Positions 21,663 through 31,780 of a stretch of 64,000 nt of DNA are shown piece by piece. The stretch covers positions 34,190,203-34,254,202 of the forward strand of contig NC_092234.1 of the NCBI RefSeq assembly GCF_036320965.1. The letters run 5' to 3'. The notes under the pieces are model-generated. The model searched no databases, was not told where the DNA came from, and saw only the letters and a list, made by a program, of their open reading frames with translations. Source of the DNA: Panulirus ornatus. Its lineage: Eukaryota; Arthropoda; Malacostraca; Decapoda; Palinuridae. The position numbers and the translations under genes are program-made. Numbering within the stretch: the stretch's first letter is position 1; each line of letters begins with the position of its first letter.

Positions 21663-23010
21663 GAAAATTTAGTTGGTAGTGGCAGAGAGGAAGTGGATGT
21701 TTTTTGCTCATACTTTCCTTCCTTCCTCCTGCTCACTTTTGTACCGCTACAATGAATCCTCACAGCTAGCTTCTTTAATTAGTTGTGATTGTTTAAATCT
21801 CTTCCCTGAGATTTTCCCTTAAATTTATAGTTGATATTTGTATTTTATATTGTTTCATTATTTTTCACCACAAACTTGATAGAATTGATTTTGGTTAAGA
21901 GATGAGGAAGGATCTCCAACAAATAACACTTGAGTTACTGCTGTCATTTAGAAAATACTCACCCAATCTTGTGTAAATATTGGTCCCTTCAGAATTTATT
22001 TGGTTGACCTGAATGAAATTAAGTGATATCTCAGACCTCATTACAAAGTACCCTCTCTAGACTTTAACTAGAATTCGTGCCCATTCTTCAACATCACATC
22101 TGTCTGTGTCTGCACGCCACCTTTTGCTGATGGAATGCCATGTCAGTTTTTGCACCATTTCATAAAGTGTACACTTGTATATATTATATGTACTTTCATA
22201 ACTTTTTTGTAATAAGGTACACTGTATATGAATTTACATCTTATAAATGTTGAGAGTAAGTAAAATAATGGGGCGGGGGGTGGGTGGGTTGAATGTCAGG
22301 AACGTATCCTTATCTCTTATTTGTTTTAGTGCTGGATAACAAAAATAATATTTTTATACAATATTTCATGCTTCACTTTTGTTAAAATGGATTGATAATG
22401 TACCTGAACTGTACTCTGTTTCTCTACATTTTACTCAAATTATAGCATGAAAGTTGAGAAATCTCCTTCAGGAATATAGAACCCTCTCTTATCCCATTGA
22501 ATCCTTTGGTAAAATCTGATTCTACTAATTTGTGTTTTCCTCATATCCCCAGTGCTGAGTGGCAACCAGGTGTAGGGAATTTTGAACCATGTTATATAAC
22601 AGTTGTCATTGATTTCAGATTACATATTCAGGGATTAACTGATCAGCCAAACTCACCTAATTATATTTGTATATTTGTACAGTTGAGTATATGTTTATGT
22701 TGATTATAATTTTATGATTATCCATGCTTAGATTATCCATGCTTAGATTTTATGTTTACCATGTCCATTTTTATTAAGAGTACAACCAATCTCTTCACTC
22801 TTTGTGAATACTGATATAAGTTTTGCATCATGTACAGTCCAGTAATTATTTGTTGCTTTTCATGTTGTATTTGTTTGTGCTTGAGGAAGTGACTGATGTT
22901 TAGTTTGAGAAGTTTGTTTTCTTGTGTGCTGTTTGTATTATAATTTTTTATAATGTTCTCTGTCTTTATAGCATTTGTACCATATTATCCTAATTTATTT
23001 GACTGTACAG
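21663..23010. other. Unassigned intron sequence
   Basis: AT-rich, no element or gene recognised. A short G run with a GGGTGGGTGGG block lies near 22270. The last bases (TGACTGTACAG) form the acceptor of the next exon. Confidence 0.5.
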
Positions 23011-23097
23011 AAAATAGAGACTGTGGAAAGACATTTACAAATAGGAGCCAAGCACATGGAGGCCTGCTACGAGGCATACCTGCAAAAACATGTAGAT
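23011..23097 (+). CDS. Putative internal host exon (29 codons)
   Basis: An 87-base segment between ...CTGTACAG and GTAAGT, phase 0 at both ends. It encodes KIETVERHLQIGAKHMEA followed by CYEAYLQKHVD, an amphipathic helix-like segment. A second frame is also open but gives a cysteine- and proline-rich peptide and is less plausible. Joining to the exon at 6751-6948 would be in frame. The ends ERHMD and QKHVD before the donors are alike, which may reflect helical repeats in the protein. I do not recognise the protein. Short length and lack of homology evidence keep the confidence moderate. Confidence 0.55.
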
Positions 23098-24002
23098 GTA
23101 AGTACTTATTTCACCTGAGTAAAGAGTGATCATTATTAATCGGCATTTAGCTTTGCTCTGGTGATGGTAAATTGGAACTCTTTATTAGAATTCCACTATT
23201 AACTTCAGCTCTGCTTGGGTGAAGGCAGCAAACCTTAAAGTTGTAAAATACTAAACTCAGCTTTGCTTGGGTGAAAGTAATTGGTACTTTGTATCGAAAG
23301 AATATTACTTTGCTTAGGTGTGTTATTAAGGAATTTGATAAGGTCAAAAGGATACCTTTGTTAGGACTCATACTTGCTTCAGTTTGTAAAAGTTATTTTA
23401 TTTTATGTTTTAAAACATAATTGGTAGTTTTGATGTTAAGGTCAAAATACTTTCATTATTTTATAGTGATGATTTGTTTATTTTCATAAAAGAATCTTAT
23501 GCAGTCAGCAGTATTTTAGTTAAGTACAATAGCTTAAAAGAATTCTTTCTGAATTAACTGTTGTTATATGGATACCATGTCCTGTTCATTTTTTCCCTTT
23601 GAAAGTTCTTATATATCTTTAGGTGGTCTTGCAGTTTAGATTAATCTCTTGTCTTTTTTTAATGTAGATGAGTTGTGAAAATTGTTTTTGAAATGTCTGA
23701 TAGCATGTTCTTCCCATTGATATGGCTGCATTTGAAGCTAAAATTAATCTTTTAGAATTTATGTGAAGTGTACTAGTACCTTCCATTTAGAATTCCTTGC
23801 CTGACCTTGATGTCTGGATGTGAAACCCAGATCCATATGATTAAGATATAAAAGCAGTAGAAATGGATTATTTAAAGTAGGTGGAAGTAGGAGGGTAGAT
23901 AGAAACCGAAGATGTGAGATGGATATATTGTACTTCAGTATAACCTACCCATTATTCTAACCCAAAGGGTGTGTTTTGAAAACATTTTGTGCAAAAGAGC
24001 TT
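23098..24002. other. Unassigned sequence, probable intron
   Basis: Begins with the GTAAGT donor. Between about 23150 and 23325 a short block resembling AGCTTTGCTTGGGTGAAAG recurs three or four times at irregular spacing with mismatches. Nothing else is recognised. Confidence 0.45.
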
Positions 24003-26300
24003 AAACCTGGTTCAGTCCATAGACAGCACATCGCCCCTCGTATATCACAGGTACAGTTTACCCTAACCCGTTAATGCCGTTCACCCTCCTGTAGCTTCAC
24101 GCCCTTGTTACTTACAGTCTTTTTCACTTTACCTTTTATCTTCAATTTGGTTTCCCCCTCTTCCTTGTCCCTTCCATATTGCCTCTTTTGCTCCTTGTAT
24201 CCAAACCATTCTAGCTATCTCAACCACTCTCTTCTTATTACCATATCTCTCTCATACCCTTTTATTACTTACTTGATTAAATTACCTCACTCCATTTGAT
24301 GTCTTCAAATACTTCATTTCCAACAAAATCCACCCTCCTCTGTGTATCCTCATCTGTAGCCCATGTCTTGCATCCATACTATATTTTTGAGCCTATTATA
24401 CCTTCAAATATACCCATAGTTGCCTTCATGGATAACATCTTCTCATTCCACACATCCTTCAATGTTCCTTGAACCTTTGCTTCTTCATCTTCCCTATGAT
24501 AATTCTGCTTCCATGATTCCATTTCTTGCCATATCCACTCCCAGAAATCTAAAACTTCATGTCTTCCATATTTTCTTCATTCAGATTCACATTCCAACTA
24601 ACCAATCCCTCTGCCCTGCTAAACGTAAGAACATTGCTTGTATATAAATTTGCTCTCAACTTTTTCCTTTCACACACTATCAAACTCAGTCATCATCTTT
24701 TACAGCTTCTCACTCAAATTTTCCACCGGTGTTGTGTCATTGGCAAACAACAGACTCATTTCCTAAGCCCCCTCTCCCTGCAAACTGCATACTCGACCTC
24801 ATCTCCATGTACCATGCTCACCATCTCATCCATAAATGAATTAAACAGCTATAGTAACATCACATACCTATGCTGCAGACCAACCTTTATGTGGAAGCAA
24901 TCACTCTCCTCTCTTTCTAATCACACACATACCTTACACCCTTGATAAAAACTTCACTGTTGCGAGCTGCTTTCAACCCACATCATATATTCATAATGCC
25001 TTCTACAAGGCATCTTTATCATCACTAACCTCTGCTTTCTCCAGTTTCATAAATAGCATATACAAATCCTTCTGTTTCTCTAATTATATCTCACACCTGT
25101 TCTTTAAAGTAAAGACCTGATCCACACATCCTCTACCACTTCTGAAACCACTTACCAAGTACACTTAACAAACTTATACCTCTGTAGTTTGAATATTCAC
25201 CTTTATTCCCCTTGCCTTTATGCAATGGCACTATACATGCATTCAGGTAATCATGAGGCACCTCTCCATGGTCCATACATACATTGAAAATCCTAACTAA
25301 TCAGCAGTATGGTCACCCCCTCTAAAGAAATTCAACTTTGTCATCCATTCCAGCCTTCAAGCCACATCTCATCCAATGCAAGGCTTTCACCACTTCTCTT
25401 TTCATCAAACTATTCCCCATGACTCTCTCACCTTGCATACCACCATGACTCAGACACCTATCATCTGCCACCCTATTATCACACACGTTCAACAATTCTT
25501 CAAAAGACACTCTCCGTCTCCTCCTCCACTTCATTGTTACCTATTAACCACTTTCTCATTCGCTCCCTTCACCTGTGTTCCCATTTTTTCTTTTTTTCTT
25601 TTTTTTTTTTACAAACTATCAGCCTCTTTTCAAAACGTAGCCTTGTTCTCTCTGAAGTTTACTGATACTCTCACACCTCCAACTTTCATTTGCCCTCTTT
25701 TTCAATCACTGCACCTTCATTTTGACCTCTTGCCACTTTCTCATGTACATCTCCTAATCATTTGCCCTCCTTTCCTGTAAGTACTGCCTATACATCTCTC
25801 TTTTCTCTTTCATTAACAACTTTACTTTGGTATCTCACTACTCATAACCTTTTCTTGCCTGATCACCTTACATATGCCACACGCATAACACACACATGCT
25901 AGTAATGCTTCCATAGATACTTCCCATTCTTCACCCACCCCTGTAGCTTCATGTACTCTCACCTTTTGACATTCTACACCCAAACTTTCCTGGTGTTTTT
26001 TCGCATAAGTCTTTTCCAAGCTCACTCACTTTCATCACTCTCTCCTCCTCACCTATGATGTTTCCTCTTTTCCGAAAACCCATACAAGTCTTCACCCTCA
26101 CCTCCACAAGAATTATCAGACATCCCAGCCACTGCCCCTCTCAACACAATTTCCTTCAAAGTGCCTTTTTTGCATACTAATGAGCTAGCTTGAAATCCAG
26201 TCACCATTTCCATTCACATTACTGAATACCCAATATCCCCCAGTTTCACCCTCAACTGATGCATTACTTCCCTTTGCATTTGAATAACCCATCACCAATA
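24003..26300 (-). mobile_element. Decayed RTE-type LINE, nearly full coding length
   Basis: Minus-strand copy from the VVYRG end (24003-24060) through the C-terminal region, RT and linker to the endonuclease GDLN region near 26280. Every section is recognisable but heavily substituted and shifted in frame. The 3' UTR and tail are absent. It is among the oldest long copies in the window and has no coding potential. Confidence 0.83.
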
Positions 26301-26301
26301 C

Positions 26302-26402
26302 CTGTTCTTATTTTATCATATTTTGGATACTTAATTACTGTTTCCTGCATCAGCAAGGTAGCGCCAGGAAACAGACAAAGAATGACCCATCCACTCATAT
26401 AC
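26302..26402 (-). mobile_element. RTE/SINE-type tail fragment
   Basis: TACTGTTTCCTGCATCAGCAAGGTAGCGCCAGG and the following AACAGACAAAGAATGACCC form an old tail in minus orientation, sitting between the old copy and the young plus-strand copy at 26408. Confidence 0.7.
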
Positions 26403-26407
26403 ACACA

Positions 26408-28093
26408 GATATAGGGTGTTTTGGTCGAGGTGGTGTGCAAAGTGCGAGGGTTAGGGAAAATGAGTTGGTAAACAGAGAAGAGGTAGTAAAAGCTTTGCGG
26501 AAGATGAAAGCCGGCAAGGCAGCAGGTTTGGATGGTATTGCAGTGGAATTTATTAAAAAAGGGGGTGACTGTATTGTTGACTGGTTGGTAAGGTTATTTA
26601 ATGTATGTATGACTCATGGTGAGGTGCCTGAGGATTGGCGGAATGCGTGCATAGTGCCATTGTACAAAGGCAAAGGGGATAAGAGTGAGTGCTCAAATTA
26701 CAGAGGTATAAGTTTGTTGAGTATTCATGGCAAATTATATGGGAGGGTATTGATTGAGAGGGTGAAGGCATGTACAGAGGATCAGATTGGGGAAGAGCAG
26801 TGTGGTTTCAGAAGTGGTAGAGGATGTGTGGATCAGGTGTTTGCTTTGAAGAATGTATATGAGAAATACTTAGAAAAGCAAATGGATTTGTATGTAGCAT
26901 TTATGGATCTGGAGAAGGCATATGATAGAGTTGATAGAGATGCTCTGTGGAAGGTATTAAGAATATATGGTGTGGGAGGCAAGTTGTTAGAAGCAGTGAA
27001 AAGTTTTTATCGAGGATGTAAGGCATGTGTACGTGTAGGAAGAGAGGAAAGTGATTGGTTCTCAGTGAATGTAGGTTTGCGGCAGGGGTGTGTGATGTCT
27101 CCATGGTTGTTTAATTTGTTTATGGATGGGGTTGTTAGGGAGGTGAATGCAAGAGTTTTGGAAAGAGGGGCAAGTATGAAGTCTGTTGGGGATGAGAGAG
27201 CTTGGGAAGTGAGTCAGTTGTTGTTCGCTGATGATACAGCACTGGTGGCTGATTCATGTGAGAAACTGCAGAAGCTGGTGACTGAGTTTGGTAAAGTGTG
27301 TGAAAGAAGAAATTTAAGAGTAAATGTGAATAAGAGCAAGGTTATTAGGTACAGTAGGGTTGAGGGTCAATTCAATTGGGAGGTGAGTTTGAATGGAGAA
27401 AAACTGGAGGAAGTGAAGTGTTTTAGATATCTGGGAGTGGATCTGGCAGCGGATGGAACCATGAAAGCGGAAGTGGATCATAAGGTGGGGGAGGGGGCGA
27501 AAATTCTGGGAGCCTTGAAGAATGTGTGGAAGTCGAGAACATTATCTCGGAAAGCAAAAATGGGTATGTTTGAAGGAATAGTGGTTCCAACAATGTTGTA
27601 TGGTTGCGAGGCGTGGACTATGGATAGAGTTGTGCACAGGAGGATGGATGTGCTGGAAATGAGATGTTTGAGGACAATGTGTGGTGTGAGGTGGTTTGAT
27701 CGAGTAAGTAACGTAAGGGTGAGAGAGATGTGTGGAAATAGAAAGAGCGTGGTTGAGAGAGCAGAAGAGGGTGTTTTGAAATGGTTTGGTCACATGGAGA
27801 GAATGAGTGAGGAAAGATTGACTAAGAGGATATATGTGTCGGAGGTGGAGGGAACGAGGAGAAGAGGGAGACCAAATTGGAGGTGGAAAGATGGAGTGAA
27901 AAAGATTTTGTGTGATCGGGGCCTGAACATGCAGGAGGGTGAAAGGAGGGCAAAGAATAGAGTGAATTGGAGCGATGTGGTATACCGGGGTTGACGTGCT
28001 GTCAGTGGATTGAATCAAGGCATGTGTATGGGGGTGGGTTGTGCCATTTCTTTCGTCTGTTTCCTTGCGCTACCTCGCAAACGTGGGAGACAC

Positions 28094-28107
<14 letters not shown>
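26408..28107 (+). mobile_element. Young RTE copy, left arm of an inverted pair
   Basis: Starts at ATAGGGTGTTTTGGTCGAGG (linker before the RT) and is intact to the tail and A-run (28094-28107). Its 3' UTR is the shortest form seen: GGCATGTG is joined directly to TATGGGGGTGGG, with CATGTG present at both ends of the lost segment in longer forms. The minus-strand copy at 28194-29768 shares this same deletion. Confidence 0.92.
26435..27994 (+). CDS. RTE reverse transcriptase, N-terminally truncated (519 aa)
   Basis: Complete RT and C-terminal region without the endonuclease. GKAAGLDGIAVEF lies near residue 28, LRQGCVMSPWLF near 220 and the catalytic FADD near 267-270. The C-terminus keeps GVRWFDRVSN and RGRPNWRWKDG. 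The chosen start is a GTG and arbitrary, because the frame is open upstream to the element boundary. Variants shared only with the opposite-strand copy at 28319-29842 include CTEDQIG, GTMKAEVDH, AWTMDRVVHRRMD, GNRKSVV and RAKNRVNW. Private changes include SIHGK and NVYEKY. No intact start or promoter is visible, so expression is doubtful. Confidence 0.88.
   Translation: MQSARVRENELVNREEVVKALRKMKAGKAAGLDGIAVEFIKKGGDCIVDWLVRLFNVCMTHGEVPEDWRNACIVPLYKGKGDKSECSNYRGISLLSIHGKLYGRVLIERVKACTEDQIGEEQCGFRSGRGCVDQVFALKNVYEKYLEKQMDLYVAFMDLEKAYDRVDRDALWKVLRIYGVGGKLLEAVKSFYRGCKACVRVGREESDWFSVNVGLRQGCVMSPWLFNLFMDGVVREVNARVLERGASMKSVGDERAWEVSQLLFADDTALVADSCEKLQKLVTEFGKVCERRNLRVNVNKSKVIRYSRVEGQFNWEVSLNGEKLEEVKCFRYLGVDLAADGTMKAEVDHKVGEGAKILGALKNVWKSRTLSRKAKMGMFEGIVVPTMLYGCEAWTMDRVVHRRMDVLEMRCLRTMCGVRWFDRVSNVRVREMCGNRKSVVERAEEGVLKWFGHMERMSEERLTKRIYVSEVEGTRRRGRPNWRWKDGVKKILCDRGLNMQEGERRAKNRVNWSDVVYRG

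Positions 28108-28166
<59 letters not shown>
28108..28166. repeat. (TA)n microsatellite at the centre of the inverted pair
   Basis: Nearly pure TA for about 59 bases, preceded by the A-run of the plus copy and followed, after about 27 bases, by the T-run of the minus copy. Confidence 0.97.
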
Positions 28167-28169
<3 letters not shown>

Positions 28170-28193
28170 GTTCGTACACGCACATATACATAC

Positions 28194-29768
28194 TTTTTTT
28201 TTTTTTTTTTTTTTTGCCGCTGTCTCCCACGTTTGCGAGGTAGCGCAAGGAAACAGACGAAAGAAATGGCCCAACCCACCCCCATACACATGCCTTGACT
28301 CAATCCACTGACAGCACGTCAACCCCGGTATACCACATCGCTCCAATTCACTCTATTCTTTGCCCTCCTTTCACCCTCCTGCATGTTCAGGCCCCGATCA
28401 CACAAAATCTTTTTCACTCCATCTTTCCACCTCCAATTTGGTCTCCCTCTTCTCCTCGTTCCCTCCACCTCCGACACATATATCCTCTTGGTCAATCTTT
28501 CCTCACTCATTCTCTCCATGTGACCAAACCATTTCAAAACACCCTCTTCTGCTCTCTCAACCACGCTCTTTCTATTTCCACACATCTCTCTCACCCTTAC
28601 GTTACTTACTCGATCAAACCACCTCACACCACACATTGTCCTCAAACATCTCATTTCCAGCACATCCATCCTCCTGTGCACAACTCTATCCATAGTCCAC
28701 GCCTCGCAACCATACAACATTGTTGGAACCACTATTCCTTCAAACATACCCATTTTTGCTTTCCGAGATAATGTTCTCGACTTCCACACATTCTTCAAGG
28801 CTCCCAGAATTTTCGCCCCCTCCCCCACCCTATGATCCACTTCCGCTTTCATGGTTCCATCCGCTGCCAGATCCACTCCCAGATATCTAAAACACTTCAC
28901 TTCCTCCAGTTTTTCTCCATTCAAACTCACCTCCCAATTGAATTGACCCTCAACCCTACTGTACCTAATAATCTTGCTCTTATTCACATTTACTCTTAAC
29001 TTTCTTCTTTCACACACTTTACCAAACTCAGTCACCAGCTTCTGCAGTTTCTCACATGAATCAGCCACCAGTGCTGTATCATCAGCGAACAACAACTGAC
29101 TCACTTCCCAAGCTCTCTCATCCCCAACAGACTTCATACTTGCCCCTCTTTCCAAAACTCTTGCATTCACCTCCCTAACAACCCCATCCATAAACAAATT
29201 AAACAACCATGGAGACATCACACACCCCTGCCGCAAACCTACATTCACTGAGAACCAATCACTTTCCTCTCTTCCTACACGTACACATGCCTTACATCCT
29301 CGATAAAAACTTTTCACTGCTTCTAACAACTTGCCTCCCACACCATATATTCTTAATACCTTCCACAGAGCAACTCTATCAACTCTATCATATGCCTTCT
29401 CCAGATCCATAAATGCTACATACAAATCCATTTGCTTTTCTAAGTATTTCTCACATACATTCTTCAAAGCAAACACCTGATCCACACATCCTCTACCACT
29501 TCTGAAACCACACTGCTCTTCCCCAATCTGATCCTCTGTACATGCCTTCACCCTCTCAATCAATACCCTCCCATATGATTTGCCAGGAATACTCAACAAA
29601 CTTATACCTCTGTTATTTGAGCACTCACTCTTATCCCCTTTGCCTTTGTACAATGGCACTATGCACGCATTCCGCCAATCCTCAGGCACCTCACCATGAG
29701 TCATACATACATTAAATAACCTTACCAACCAGTCAACAATACAGTCACCCCCTTTTTTAATAAATTCC
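28194..29768 (-). mobile_element. Young RTE copy, right arm of the inverted pair
   Basis: T-run 28194-28215, tail, shortest-form 3' UTR, then C-terminal region and RT to the FIKKGGD segment, where it breaks at 29768 into old 3' UTR sequence. It mirrors 26542-28107 over about 1.55 kb and shares its diagnostic variants. Confidence 0.92.
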
Positions 29769-29842
29769 ACATACATACATATATCAACATATACATGCAT
29801 ACATATACATACACAGACATATACATATACACATATGTACAT
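28319..29842 (-). CDS. RTE reverse transcriptase, N-terminally truncated (507 aa)
   Basis: Open from the FIKKGGD segment to VVYRG. The first 25 or so deduced residues (MYICVYVYVCVC...) come from the flanking AT-rich old 3' UTR and are not part of the protein family; real similarity starts at VEFIKKGG. Catalytic FADD, LRQGCVMSPWLF and RGRPNWRWKDG are present. Compared with the opposite-strand copy it has NNRGIS, GKSYGR, DRVALWK and SKIIRY as private changes. The GKAAGLDGI fingers motif is lost by truncation, so RT function is unlikely. Confidence 0.85.
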   Translation of the reverse strand: MYICVYVYVCVCICMHVYVDICMYVEFIKKGGDCIVDWLVRLFNVCMTHGEVPEDWRNACIVPLYKGKGDKSECSNNRGISLLSIPGKSYGRVLIERVKACTEDQIGEEQCGFRSGRGCVDQVFALKNVCEKYLEKQMDLYVAFMDLEKAYDRVDRVALWKVLRIYGVGGKLLEAVKSFYRGCKACVRVGREESDWFSVNVGLRQGCVMSPWLFNLFMDGVVREVNARVLERGASMKSVGDERAWEVSQLLFADDTALVADSCEKLQKLVTEFGKVCERRKLRVNVNKSKIIRYSRVEGQFNWEVSLNGEKLEEVKCFRYLGVDLAADGTMKAEVDHRVGEGAKILGALKNVWKSRTLSRKAKMGMFEGIVVPTMLYGCEAWTMDRVVHRRMDVLEMRCLRTMCGVRWFDRVSNVRVREMCGNRKSVVERAEEGVLKWFGHMERMSEERLTKRIYVSEVEGTRRRGRPNWRWKDGVKKILCDRGLNMQEGERRAKNRVNWSDVVYRG

Positions 29843-29927
29843 ATTCGTACTTGCTTGCCTTCATCCATTCCTGTCACCGCCTGCTCCACAGGAAACAGCA
29901 TCGCTACCCCCTGCTTCAGCAAGGTAG
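29769..29927 (-). mobile_element. Old RTE 3' UTR piece
   Basis: ACATACACAGACATATACAT-type sequence and the CACCGCCTGCTCCACAGGAAAC block are the middle of the long 3' UTR in minus orientation, with GCTTCAGCAAGGTAG at its right end. It is probably the remains of the older element that received the young copy on its left. Confidence 0.7.
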
Positions 29928-31780
29928 GAAGAATAAAAAGATGATTTGGAAGGAGGTAAATAATGTGCGTAAGACAAAAGAACAAATAGGAACATTGGTG
30001 AAGGGGGCAAGTGGGGAAGTAAGAACAGGTAGTGATGAAGTGAGGAGATGGATTGAGCATTTTGAAGGTCACTTGAATGTGTTTGATGATAAAGTGGCAG
30101 ATACTTGGTGATTAGGTCTGGGTGGTGTGTGAAGTGAGAGGGTCTATGAGAATAGTTTGATTAAGAGAAAAGAGGTAGTGAAAGCTTTGCGGAAGATGAA
30201 ATCTGGCAAGGCAGCGGGTTTGGATGGAATGGTTTGCAGTGGAATTTATTGAAATATGCAGTAACTGTGTTGTTGATTGGTTAGTAAGGATATTCAGTGT
30301 TTGTATGGTGCATGGTGAAGTGCCTGAGGATTGGCGGAATGCATGCATAGTGCCATGGTACAAAGGCAAAGGGGATAGATAAGAGTGTTTAAACTATAGA
30401 GAAGTGGTAGGGGATGTGGATCAGGTGTTTGCTTTAGAAAAACAAATGGATTTGTATGTAGCATTTATGGATCTGGAGAAGGCATATGATAGGGGTGATA
30501 GAAATGCTTTGTGGAAGGATTTTAAGAGTATATGGTGTGGGAGGTAAGTTGCTAGAAGCAGTGAAAAGTTTTACCAAGGATATAAGGCATGTGTATGAGT
30601 AGGAAGAGAGGAAAGTGATTGGTTCCAAGTGAATGTCGGTTTGCGTCAGGGATGTGTGATGTCTTCATGGCTTTTTAATTTGTTTATGGATGGGGTGGTT
30701 AGAGAGGTGAATGTTAGGGCTTTGGAAAGAGGGGCAAGTATGCAGTCTGTTTTGGATGAGAGGGCTTGGGAAGTGAGTCAGTTGTTGTTTGCTGAAGGTA
30801 CAGTGCTGATAGCTGATTCAGGTGAGAAACTACAGAAGTTGGTGACTGAGTTTGGTAAAGTGTGTGAAAGGAGAAAGTTGAAAGTAAATGTGAATGAGAG
30901 CAAGGTTATTAGGCTCGGTAGGATTGAGGGACAAGTTAATTGGGATGTAAGTTTGAATGGAGAAAAACTAGAGGAAGTGAAGTGTTTTAGATATCTGAGA
31001 GAGGACTTAGCAGTGGATGGAGCCATGGAAGCGGAAGTGAGTCACAGGGTGAGGGAGGGGATGAAGTTTTTGGGAGCGTTGAAGAATGTATGTTAGGCGA
31101 GGATGTTATCTCGGAGAGCATAAATGGGTATGTTTGAAAGAATACTGGTTCCAACAATGTTATATGGTTGCGAGGCATGGGGCTATAGATAGGGTTGTGC
31201 AGAGGAGGGTGGATAAATGTGTCAGAGGTGGAGGGAGCAGTGAGAAGCGGGAGACCAAGTTAGAGGTGGGAAGGATGGAGTGAAAAAGATTTTGAGCGAT
31301 TGGGGCCCAAACATGCTGGAGGATGAGAGGCATGCAAGGAATAGTGTGAATTGGAATGATGTGATATACCGGGGTGAACGTGCTGTCTATGGACTGAACC
31401 AGGGCATGTGAAACATCTGGGGTAAATCATGGAGAGGTCTGTGGGGCCTGGATCTGGAAAGGGATTTGTGGTTTTCTGTGCATTACACATGACAGCTAGA
31501 GGCTGAGCGTGAATGAATGTGGCCCTTTTTGTCTGTTTTCCTGACGCTACCATGATGTAGCAGGGGGTAGCAATGCTGTTTCCTGTGGGACAGGATATTG
31601 CCAGGAATGGATGAAGGCAAGCAGGTATGACTATGTACATATGTATATATGTTTATGTCTATGTATGTTTATCTATATGTGTATAAATTGATATGTATAT
31701 GTTTGTGTATATGAGTGGATGGGTCATTTTTCATCTGTTAGCTGGCATTACCTCGCTGACACGGGAAACAGTGATTAAAG
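29928..31780 (+). mobile_element. Decayed RTE-type LINE, linker to tail
   Basis: Begins at the NKKMIWKEVNNV segment (29937) and runs to a long 3' UTR and degraded tail (CCTCGCTGACACGGG near 31751). The longest open part is 30629-31096, where the catalytic FADD reads FAEG, so the RT is dead. A deletion near 31203 removes the GVRWFD to KWFGHM segment. Multiple frameshifts elsewhere. Confidence 0.85.

Noticed and set aside
22497..22703. Possible exon preceded by CATATCCCCAG
   Set aside because: The reading right after the acceptor has an in-frame stop in the relevant frame, and no donor is evident.
28119..28167. Apparent CRISPR-like or satellite periodicity
   Set aside because: It is a simple (TA)n microsatellite; there are no spacers of regular length anywhere in the window.
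26408..29768. Twin-priming origin for the inverted pair at 26.4-29.8 kb
   Set aside because: Both arms cover the same interval of the element, each with its own tail, whereas twin priming gives complementary, non-overlapping parts and one tail.
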